64,000 nucleotides of DNA, taken from NCBI GenBank assembly GCA_008973525.1, contig WACJ01000365.1:62001-126000 (forward strand), given 5' to 3'. This document shows, one piece after another, positions 55,215 through 64,000 of the stretch (positions are counted from its first letter, which is position 1; the number at the start of each line of letters is the position of its first letter). A program made the translations under genes and the position numbers. Below the pieces are notes generated by a model. That model was not told the origin of the DNA. It made no database searches and saw only the letters and a program-made list of their open reading frames with translations. This DNA comes from Stenopsyche tienmushanensis. Taxonomy: Eukaryota > Arthropoda > Insecta > Trichoptera > Stenopsychidae.

Positions 55215-57200
55215 AATTCGATATTTTGTATCTGAATGTGGGAAAAAACGTGTGCGCGTGTGCGACATCAATTGTCATACATCGGCAACCTTTTTTTTTA
55301 CAAAATTCGTACAGTGTCTTTCGAGCCATACATTTTTATTAAATTTACATTTACATTTCAATTAATATTCATTAAAAATACACATGTTAATGAATATTGT
55401 TATAGACATTTTTCCAGTTTAATTCTTGTTATAAAGCGTGTTTCGTGGGTATTTAAAATTTATTTACATGTCAAACTTTCATAAAATAATCTGGATCATC
55501 AGCGTGAATTTATAAACTATAAAATATCAAAACAACCCCTAATCCTAACCCAAACAAACATTTGTAATGCAACGAACTTTCATCGAATCAGATACAACCA
55601 TACACTATAATATAAAATGCATTGGTAGTATAAACTAGATGGATATTTGGATGCCTATTGAATTATTTACTACAAATTTATTAAGACAATTAGTTATGCT
55701 CAAAACTAAAACTATCTACTTATTCTCAGAGTACTTACTTGGGCTTTGTAAGTGTAATCATTTAAAATCAATTTATACATACAATAATTCAGATTGCGTG
55801 TCTTCTTATTGGAACTTCGCATCACATTTAGCCTGCTCTTCTTAACACGAAGGCTCTTGGATTTTCTGATTCTTTCTGCTATAATATAAATTCGTTTTGG
55901 CTTCTTCTTCTAGAATGGTTTCGTCATAATTAAGGCAAATAACTCTTAGAATCTTATTGTGTGCTATCAACAATGTTTATTTATTGATATACAAGATTTA
56001 TGCATACTACGCGATCCTGAGAGATAAGCGGATTTGTGTGAAAAAAAAATACAAATCTCGTCTTGATATTAGACTCTGATTCAGATGAAGAAATTTGGGT
56101 TCCTACAAATGCAACGTGAAAATTCAGTTACGAATCAGATTTTCGATAAAATATTAGATGTTCCCATAAGGGTACACATTCTGGTACAATACTCAAAAGA
56201 TCCTAAAGAAGTTGAGCAAGAATCAAAAATAAGGTGTTTGGGTTTGGAAGGCGCAAGAAAAATAACTATTAAGCCCACTTCTTCGTATTTCATTGACCGT
56301 TGATGAGAAACATGGTTTCTATTCGAGCACGAAGAAAACCAATTATTAGAACGTGGAAAAAAGTCAATTTTAACCCCTCAACGATCAATGCATTCGAAAA
56401 GTGCTACTGTTTATATGGTGAAATTCAAAAGAAATCATTTGTTCGGAAGTATTACTACAAAATCAGACCATTACGTCAAATATGTCCACCGTATAGGGTG
56501 GACGAGCGTTTTTCTTAATTCTTAATTTCGATAATTCGACATTTCATTTCTATTTAATAGAATTAGCACGTGTAAATATAAAATAAACAGAATATAAAAC
56601 ATATATATTACATATAACAATTTTTTCGCTTCGTCAGAATCGAGAATTTGTCAGTCAGCCAAACAGTCTCCGAAAAGCGAATTCAGCATCTCATTGTTGC
56701 GTATTTCTATAAAAATTTATCAGTGTTAACTTTATGAACATCTTTCTAAAATGGATAAAGTGACTGCATCAAAGGTTTGGTGAATAGTCATACCACCAAT
56801 CTCTACTCTACTCTACTTATTTCGTCCTATGGAACATTTTTTAAGAGATCAGAATTTCTATAGAAGCGTATTTTAAGTCAAAATCAAGAAGGTTACGTGC
56901 GATTTAACCGCTTAACCTTTTAAGTAGTGAGCAAAATTAAAATCGATGTCAAAGTCGTTGATGCCATAATCGCTTTACACCGATTGCTTTCTGTCAGCTC
57001 CCATCAGCGTGACAATCTTAAATTCGAGGCAGAATCAATTGTAAATTAACACTGATAGCATACAAGACAACGTAATTTCTTTACATAAACGACACACAAA
57101 AAATCGATTCATTTGCTCCTGCTTTAGAAGTAAATGATAATTGGACAAAGATTCATGTTAAATACATAAACACTCTCGATGGCACAAAATATTCTGTCAT
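55215..57200. other. Intergenic; unidentified short frames
   Basis: Two adjacent frames at 56085-56303 and 56300-56518 have basic, protein-like segments (GLEGARKITIKPTSSYF; TWKKVNFNPSTINAFEKCYC). Neither has a known motif. They may be a split transposon remnant. The remainder shows nothing recognisable. Confidence 0.25.
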
Positions 57201-57206
57201 TTGCGG

Positions 57207-57355
57207 GAATGTGTATGCGGGAAAGCTCTCCGTCTCATTCTCCCGAACTGTACTAAGTTCTCTCTATCTCTGTTTGTCTCCGAGCTTCAATGTATAAGAG
57301 TGCTCTTTCTAAAAAGTGGAACACAGGGTCTGTGCTGGTACTCTCGTAGGGGTTA
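57207..57355 (+). repeat. Dispersed repeat S (copy 4)
   Basis: TGCGGGAAAGCTCTCCGTCT, TCTCCCGAACTGTACTAAGT and AGAGTGCTCTTTCTAAAAAG in order, ending CTCTCGTAGGGGTTAAC. The TTAA at the edge passes straight into a repeat U copy. Confidence 0.55.
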
Positions 57356-57480
57356 ACCGCCAGCGACTCACCAGTAAGTTTCTGTTTCTTCAGAGCAAAT
57401 GCATATCATTTAATACCTATTATAAAAATTATTATGCTAGGGATACATATCGGTGAATCCAAAAATGTCTTAACTGGATT
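57351..57480 (+). mobile_element. Dispersed element U (partial copy 3)
   Basis: TTAACCGCCAGCGACTCACC opens it and GGTGAATCCAAAAATGTCTT matches 15900-15925 in copy 2. The distal half is missing. Confidence 0.45.
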
Positions 57481-57789
57481 ACCATTGAATTGTATTATTA
57501 AAAATAAAAAAAGGCAGTTAAAAGGTTAAAGGAAAGGCATAAGAAAGTAATGGATAATAAAGAATAATATTTCACATGATAAAAGTGAAAAACTACATAA
57601 CTTATGGGAACATCCATATTTTCTCAAAATTTTCAATGGTAGTCCACTATCGGTATGTATCGGATGATTATAGTACAAATATATATATTTCTTTTTTTTT
57701 TGATAATTTTTTATCGAAGAATTGATTAAATATAAATCACAAGCTTACATGTTGATGTTGTTTGAATTTTACGCATGTATATTATAAAT

Positions 57790-57924
57790 TATTTGGTAAT
57801 TTTAATTTAGTAATATTTGAATAGCGGTTCGGCACCCAAGTGGTTATGAATGGTGGGGTAGTGCTCGTGCGCCGTTGGTTGTTGTTAGCTGAACACCTGG
57901 CGGGGCAGTAGGGCTTTGGTGGCC
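57790..57924 (+). promoter_or_regulatory. Probable DDAH 5' leader / promoter-proximal region
   Basis: GC content climbs abruptly just before the ATG (GTAGTGCTCGTGCGCCGTTG, ACCTGGCGGGGCAGTAGG). There is no upstream ATG in frame. A leader transcribed with the exon is likely; no TATA or initiator can be assigned with confidence. Confidence 0.35.
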
Positions 57925-58179
57925 ATGTCGCTCGGTTGTACGCACGCCGTCGTCGCGCGAGTTCCACTATCAATGCGCTCGCGCGCGCAATTGGATTTGG
58001 ACGAGGCTCGTCGTCAGCACGACACCTACGTCCGACTCCTGCGCGAGCTGGGCCTGGATGTCATCGAGCTGCCACCTGACGAAGACCAGCCCGAAGGAGT
58101 CTTCGTCGAGGACGCTGCCATCATCTGCAACGGCACTGCTCTTCTTACCAAACCGGCCCAGCCCAACCGACTCAAACAG
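57925..58179 (+). CDS. DDAH: Dimethylarginine dimethylaminohydrolase (DDAH), first coding exon
   Basis: DDAH hydrolyses asymmetric dimethylarginine to citrulline and dimethylamine in the cytosol, relieving inhibition of nitric-oxide synthase. The exon encodes 85 residues from ATG 57925: THAVVARVPLSMRSR (6-20), an amphipathic helix with HDTYVRLLRELGLDVIELPP (32-51), then EGVFVEDAAIICNGTALLTK (57-76), with the substrate-contacting E62-D63 of the FVED motif. It ends KQ|GTACGC in phase 0. An in-frame TTG three codons earlier (57916) is less likely than the ATG, which has GGCC before it. Codon use is CG-rich, unlike its surroundings. The complete enzyme would need about 170-200 more residues, including the His and Cys of the catalytic site; no such exons were seen up to 64000. 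Confidence 0.92.
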
Positions 58180-58980
58180 GTACGCTGCACATACACTACC
58201 CCTGGCACGCTGGACCATTCATCTACCATTCCTTATCCTGTGAGCCTCCAGACTACCCGAAACAATTCAAAAGACAAGCAAAAATCGTTTGTTTTCCTGC
58301 TTGACAGGAAAAATTGCGCGAAAAACCCCTTCAATTGCGAGCTCGACGAGCGCGGATTCGTTACACTACCGTAAATTCTGTTCGTATTTTTTCGACTTTT
58401 TCAATGAATCTATGTATAAATCATCATAAATTCAACATAGGATGCCGTGCAGATTTGATGGAAACAATTTACCATTATAAAATATATCAGAAACATCTAG
58501 GAATCATGGAATTCAGTCATCCAATCTTGTATTAAGAGTGCTTGCAAAAATAAAAAATAAGCTTATAGCCATTTCCGAAGGCTTTGAAGGTGTTGATCGG
58601 GACTTCGAACCGAAACTGAAGCTATTTATGCAGATTTAAACTCCCAGATTTCAATTTGTTTCTTGAAATTCTTCGATTTAGAAGCAAAAAAACGAAGAAA
58701 AGCAGTTTTTATAGTCTCCAAATTGAAGAAATTTTTATTTACAAAAACTGTTCTAATACGCAAGGAACAAAATCCTGATGTAAGATGACGTCGTATCCTG
58801 GACGAGTTTGATCGATATATAGTTGAGTGAATTGATCCAAATCTCTCAGCTAATCCATCAATGGGAAGACCTGCGTTTGTCTCCTGATTCAACCACCAAC
58901 GAAAAATTGAATAAATTTGTTTCCATTTTGAGAGGGTTTTTTGCGTTCAAATTACTTATATTTTTAATTATGCCTTCAAT
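58180..58980. other. DDAH intron, nothing recognised
   Basis: The frame continues open past the splice donor to 58374, but the translation loses DDAH similarity exactly at the GTACGC donor, so this is read-through. Frames at 58626-58892 (minus) and 58823-59011 (plus) have no recognisable features. Confidence 0.5.
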
Positions 58981-58986
58981 CAATTA

Positions 58987-59401
58987 CACATGGGTCTTTT
59001 TTATGCGATAAATACGTTCCACGGGGAGTCGCATATAAAAAAATCGCATAAAAAAGACTTGACCTACATGGAAAACTGAGGGATTTGTTCTATTATTTTT
59101 AAAAACCGCATAACTTCAAATCAAACTCGCATTAAAAAAGTTTCTAAAATCTATATCAATCAAAGCTTTCTCCACCAAGTTGATTTGCTAAAATGAAAAC
59201 AATTCCGTTCACCCATCGCCCTATACACTCTCACAATTTAACGGCTGTAACTAGCACTAATGTTAATTTTATATTTTTTTAATACGTATTCGCATAAAAA
59301 AAAGGTTTGTCCCCTATAAAAAAAAATGATTGATAGGTTTCATTACGATTTATTTTTGAAGATCGCATAACTTCAAAATCGCATAAAAACCGACCCAAGT
59401 G
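58987..59401. mobile_element. 415-bp inverted-repeat element (TGGGTC...ATGCGA ends)
   Basis: ACATGGGTCTTTTTTATGCG at the left pairs with CGCATAAAAACCGACCCAAG at the right. Interior GCATAACTTCAAA phrases recur in both orientations. A weaker relative lies at 5205-5270 (GGTCTGTTTTTATGCGATTT), and the ACACTCAAACCTC elements share the GTTATGCGGTTTTT phrase, so they may be distant relatives. Confidence 0.6.
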
Positions 59402-59404
59402 TGT

Positions 59405-60690
59405 TAATATTGTATTTGTGCCTTCTGTGTTATAAATATTTGAAACTGAGCTGAGACCCAAACTCAAAATTCATTCAAATAATTACGCTGCTCATATGAC
59501 TGGTTTATTTGCCAAATGTAACCCTTTGAGTGTTGCGGTGTATTTTGATTAGCGGAAGTTGAAATAGCGATCGTTGTTTGCAGTCCAGTTTCACAATCCA
59601 AGGGCTGAACCAATGTTTGAACAAGGATAAATTCTGATTACAATTTATATCCTGCACAGAAGCTATTGATTGCTTTCCCGTCTTCCTATTTGTCCTTATC
59701 CGTATATCCCATGTGTTTTTATATATATGTACTATATTTTATTTTACAGACCCCATTTTCCATTAGAGACATCATAGCTTCATTTTTATATTATCCATGT
59801 AGAATTATTTCGCTTGAGGTTCTTGAGGGTCACATTTTTGCTATAAGAAGGGATCCATGAACAAAATATGTTTAGGATCCACCGATGTAGATGATCAAAC
59901 TATAATCCTAACCGATAAAGAGCTACAAGAATTAGAATATTGCCATATCACGTCTCAAAAAATTACGCCTTAGAAGTTGTTCCCGTCTAAAAGTTAACTG
60001 TCGAAATAATTGAAAAGGCACTTTCTCTTTTAAGAATCAATGCATGGAATTTTTAGCGAAAAAAAATTGGCAAAGTTTGAGCGAATAAGTGCAATAAAGC
60101 ATTATCATTCTAATAATAATATAGGGGAAAATTCATAAAATTGGCCAAACAATAACGACACAATTCAATCATGATCAGCTGGACCGATTTAAAGAAACAA
60201 TTCGTGTAAAAAAGAGCTAGAATATACAACAGGGGAGACATATTTTTACCCTCAATATTTAAAAAATAAATGCTCCCAATGTTTAATCGAAAGGGTACTC
60301 AAATATCATCAATGTTGAGTGCATGTCGCGTGTGTATATAAAAGAATTTCGATGCTCTCAATGATTTGTTTATATTTGTTCCCTTTGTCTAAAGATTATG
60401 CTAATTTTGCTTCGCATCGATCGTTAGCACTGAGAATTTATTTGTTTTATATAGGCCGCCTGTTGAAATATATGGAATGTATATGCTCTACATATTAAAG
60501 ATATAATATACAAAAAAATACTAAAATAGTTTGTGGGATACGCTTGCAAAATAGGGAATTTCTCGGAAAACATGTTTAACATTTTTCATATATGCAGCGG
60601 AATCGACTTATAAATGCGTGGACGTTGAACAGACTCGTGGACTTTTAATGGACGTAAAAAAAAAAACTGAATAACTCTACAACTATCTAT
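59405..60690. other. No gene recognised
   Basis: Short frames only: 59666-59860 and a 39-codon ATG frame at about 59859-59972 with DDQTIILTDKELQELEYCHI. The latter reads like the start of a protein but stops quickly. No family can be named. Confidence 0.3.
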
Positions 60691-60872
60691 TTAACATACG
60701 GGGAAACTTTGCGCACGTTTGTCCACAGTTTTTGGTCGTTACGTGTATTGGAAATGTGCATAATTTAAAAAATAACAACTTAATAAAATCCTCATAAGAC
60801 AAACAATGGGGAATAAATGTGAAAAACATGGCGTAATTCATAAAAATACGCTTCCCGTATATAATGTGTTAA
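60691..60872. mobile_element. 182-bp TTAA-bounded MITE
   Basis: TTAACATACGGGGAAACTTT at the left and TACGCTTCCCGTATATAATG TGTTAA at the right are imperfect inverted ends, each with TTAA. The length and TTAA flanks suit a piggyBac-type MITE. A similar single end is at 36779. A family A copy starts immediately after it. Confidence 0.5.
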
Positions 60873-60875
60873 GTA

Positions 60876-61345
60876 CAACTCGCAAAATTCCCGATTTCCC
60901 GACAAATTATTTATTTCCGTCGCTTCAGATGAATACTTATATACTATAATACATTGACGTGATTCTTAATTATATTACGGAGGAATACAAAAATTCTGAA
61001 GCCCGTATCTATTATATTACATATCGATATTTCCATTATTAGAGTCGAGGTGTAGTAAATACATCACCGGAAGGGAAAGGTTAATATAACAATTTGAAAA
61101 AACATATATGCACTCTATATATTTATACATAGATTAGACAGTCACTGCCCCTAGGCGTCGCCTAAGCTCGCCAATTAATAGTTACGCCACTGTTTTCAAG
61201 CGTCCAGATTTCGACAGGAATGTTTCGATTTTGTAGCCTTCTTCTTGCTGGTGAGGTGTACGATATCTGTTAGATAAAAATTTCAATCCCGAATTCATCT
61301 ACTAATCATGGGATTCATAAAACTGTCCGCACTAAACATCGCCTG
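60876..61345 (+). mobile_element. Repeat family A, copy 7
   Basis: CCCGATTTCCCGACAAATTA, TTTCCGTCGCTTCAGATGAA, GTCGAGGTGTAGTAAATACA, CATCACCGGAAGGG, then the GCGTCCAGATTTCG and ATGGGATTCATAA blocks. The left terminal part seen in copies 4 and 6 is missing. Confidence 0.7.
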
Positions 61346-61349
61346 GAAT

Positions 61350-63240
61350 CGTGGAAGTTTTGTTAAAATTGCATAAAATTATATTGGGTATGTGAATAAA
61401 TTTCTGCCGCTTTTCTTCCTTTTATTTTGATCCTTTATTTTAAAAAAGTAAAAATTGAAGCATTGCCTATAGTTAACCACTACTTTTGCCTATCTTTCGG
61501 TTGGGTTAGAACAGTTCATAATACATTGGGCCCAAAGGATCCCACCAAATACAGAGCATGGAGCTTGGAATCGTGGATATTCTGCTTTGGCATTGATATG
61601 AAAAACCTTTTCTTTTTTACCGTTGGAGCAACTATTCACACACGAAAAGATGCCTTTCCACATTTATCTTAAGACACCCAAGATATTTCCTTTTGTATAA
61701 TTGATATCAGATTGCGTTTAACATGGATCTTATCTCAAATATTCCCAATCCTTCGTATTCAATTTTGTTTAGTGTACCACTGCGTTGTTATCAAAATATT
61801 TATTTTATATGTGATTAAACCCAATCTCTGCATGTTATTTCCACCAGAGCATGATCACCATAGTTCTCCACAAGGATTCTATATGTTTCAGCTGCAGAAT
61901 TCTTTCGAATAAAGTACTGCAGTAAAATTCCCCGCAAATACGGTTAACTTGGCACAAATTTCGACATGTTTAACGATACGAAAAAAATGTTGTTTGCACT
62001 TTAACGGAATAACACAAACTAATTTTAAAGCTAGGTTATAGTACTTCAATATGCCTCACTGCTTAAACTGTACACACACATTATTATTATACCGCCAACT
62101 GCTGGTGAAACGGCAGGAACTTATTCACACCCCCAATATTTCTTTCATGAAATTGCTATAATTCTTAAACCAGCCACGGACTGTAAAGAGCTTTAATCTG
62201 GTAAAACCATCGACGTTTTGAAGATCTTGCTTCGTGATTTTATGTTACTATGTTTCCGACTGCCACCAGAGTCTCTCCAGATTCTTCTCTTTTTGCCATG
62301 CATCCAAAGAATTATAAAACACACATTTGGAAGTCATCACAAATGATCAAAGTTTATCTTCGTCTTACAATTTAAAGTATTTGGATCATGCATATCCAGC
62401 GCTACATTTCAAACACGTCTATTTGTTGCCTGTAAGTCGCTTTTATCTTTCGGAATCCTACTCCATGCAGGCTGAAAGAAATTACGCTTTTGCTATTCTT
62501 TTCGCAATCTTGCTTGCGGTTGAATTCGAAGAAGTTTTTACTCATGTAGTGTGTTATTTTGATTTGGTTTCTTTATTCCGTCAATCAGCATTATGCGTCT
62601 ATTATCATCATGAATTATTTTAAATACCTTGTATCTTGATATGAACCCATTTATAATATATTTAACGTAAAAAGGTCATCATGAAAACAAGAAATAGTAA
62701 GCACTAGCATCGGTCTACAGCTCTACCAGCACATTTGATTCGATCGATTAAAATGCAATTATTCCAGTGCAAAGGGTTGAAACGTACTCATCAACAAAGC
62801 CCCGCCGGTTGCAATATATTTGGTTTCAAAGGCATATTCAGCAACGTTCATAAGCAATTGTTATTGGATCAACTGCCTGCTCGCGCTGAAACATTCCGTT
62901 GATGCAATTAAACGGGATTAAACCATAAATATGCATGTGCATCTTTGTTTAAAACTAATTTAAAATGTGTGCAACATCCAGCTTTCCCATGGAATAAGAG
63001 TGTTCCCATGGAAAACAAACGCATAAACGACAAAAAATTAAATTTATTGATATCTTCCATATTCATAAGCCTTGCATTGTCGGCAAAAAAATAGCAAATT
63101 GTACTTTGGAATAAATATGTTGCGCATCACATTTTAAAAAAATTGTTTCAATCTATCAGCTGGTTTAAGAATTATTTCAATTTTACGAAAGAAATAGAGT
63201 TTTATGAATTTCTTGCGAAATCGCCCGGACTTTAGAGTGT
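61350..63240. other. No gene recognised; several unassigned frames
   Basis: Plus-strand frames of 81, 66 and 98 codons (61427-61672, 61712-61912, 62327-62623) and their minus-strand counterparts were read. The minus strand has short phrases such as LDAWQKEKNLERLWWQSET that hint at a decayed transposase, but no catalytic block is visible. No DDAH exon was found here. Confidence 0.3.
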
Positions 63241-63249
63241 AAAGTTGAA

Positions 63250-63530
63250 ATCTAATATATAAAAATGGGTTTTGTTCGTTCGAAATGCACTGCCATACCG
63301 TTCATCGGATTGCGATTAAACTTCGTCCACTTATTGTTGAAGATTTCGCGAGTAACATAGAATATAGTCTAATATATAAAAATCAATGTTTGTCCGTATT
63401 TAATGCGCTGCCATACCGTTCATTCGATTGCGATAAAACTTTGCCAACTTATTGTTTGCACTTTCTCAAATAATATAGGTATAGTACAATTAACTTACAG
63501 TAGATCTTATATATAAAAATCAATGTTTGT
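63250..63530 (+). mobile_element. Helitron-like copy 2 (3' truncated)
   Basis: TCTAATATATAAAAATGGGT at 63252 and a second TCTAATATATAAAAATCAAT at 63369 reproduce the duplicated structure of 37550-37890, each followed by GCTGCCATACCGTTCATYGG-like sequence. The CTAGTA end of the first copy is absent. Confidence 0.55.
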
Positions 63531-63539
63531 TCATATTTA

Positions 63540-64000
63540 TGATAAAAATTAAAATAAAACAAATATTCTCTTAAACTTCGCGCTTTTCTGCCCATGACGC
63601 GGAAAATCTTTCATTTTCAATAGAGCTATATGTATATAAAATGCCATTTTTTTCGATATAGTATTCGCTATATATTCCGCCACCAACACTAAAATTAAAA
63701 ATAGGCTAGACTATGATATTGATGACTTCGACATTCGAATTTATTTATGACCTATACAAGAAAAACTTGTTTTTGTTGTTGTTTGATTAGCATCTTTTTA
63801 GCAAATATTAGTATATGTTTCTATTGAGCATTTCAACGATTTGATTCAATTTTTTGTTTTGATAATCATAAAGATTTGACATTAAAAAAATTGCACACTC
63901 TGTTGCAGCAAGAAGAGTTATACTGGAAAAAATATTTTCGATTGTTAAACATAGTTTTTGTTAACTGTGTGTATTGGGAATGTGCTTAATTAACGTGAAA
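63540..64000. other. No feature recognised
   Basis: AT-rich sequence to the window edge; no coding exon or repeat was seen. Confidence 0.4.

Noticed and set aside
58180..58374. Extension of the DDAH frame to a stop at 58374
   Set aside because: DDAH similarity ends exactly at the GTACGC donor; the rest is intron read-through.
1..64000. A defence island, operon, prophage or other prokaryotic-type system
   Set aside because: No prokaryotic gene organisation, ribosome-binding pattern or long uninterrupted genes; the content is spliced insect genes and eukaryotic transposons.

Overview
The window looks like non-coding-rich nuclear DNA of an insect. The evidence is spliced genes with GT-AG introns, an AT-rich background, and a dense load of eukaryotic transposon remnants: Tc1/mariner, piggyBac-like TTAA elements, hAT-like ends, Helitron-like ends and many short inverted-repeat elements. 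Nothing bacterial, viral or CRISPR-like was seen. The order of insect cannot be settled from the sequence alone.

Only two host genes can be supported, both on the + strand. The first is a SMOC-family gene (SPARC-related modular calcium-binding protein; magu/pentagone in Drosophila). Eleven coding exons run from 40804 to 51933, and all ten introns have compatible phases. They encode 538 residues in the order Kazal/follistatin-like, thyroglobulin type-1, EF-hand pair, acidic linker, thyroglobulin type-1, EF-hand pair, short conserved tail. The 5' exon or exons with the start codon and signal peptide were not found and must lie upstream. The second gene is the first coding exon (57925-58179) of a dimethylarginine dimethylaminohydrolase (DDAH). 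Its later exons were not found in the remaining 5.8 kb. SMOC is a secreted matrix/BMP-range protein and DDAH is a cytosolic enzyme of the nitric-oxide pathway, so their adjacency implies no shared function.

Region by region: 1-40.8 kb has no supportable host exon and is a mosaic of transposon relics. These include an inverted-repeat element (126-1091), an internally deleted Tc1/mariner copy (3855-4272), a dead mariner (16690-17270), a second mariner fragment on the minus strand (20960-21480), and two piggyBac-like relics with palindromic GGACGTATATATACGTCC motifs (24570-25220 and 33140-33660). They also include a frameshifted transposase-like coding relic (35601-36120), Helitron-like ends (37550-37890), and a TTAA-bounded composite with a GIY-YIG-type retroelement fragment inside (39054-40352). 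40.8-52.2 kb is the SMOC gene, with further small elements and a 29-bp near-perfect hairpin in its introns. 52.2-57.8 kb is intergenic. 57.8-64 kb holds the DDAH first exon and more repeats.

No new multi-gene system was found. The most unusual observations are the evenly spaced palindromes of the piggyBac-like family, the long intronic hairpin in SMOC, and the repeated nesting of unrelated elements between shared TTAA-type ends. Dispersed repeat families were recognised by comparing copies within the window, so copy edges are approximate unless an inverted repeat defines them.
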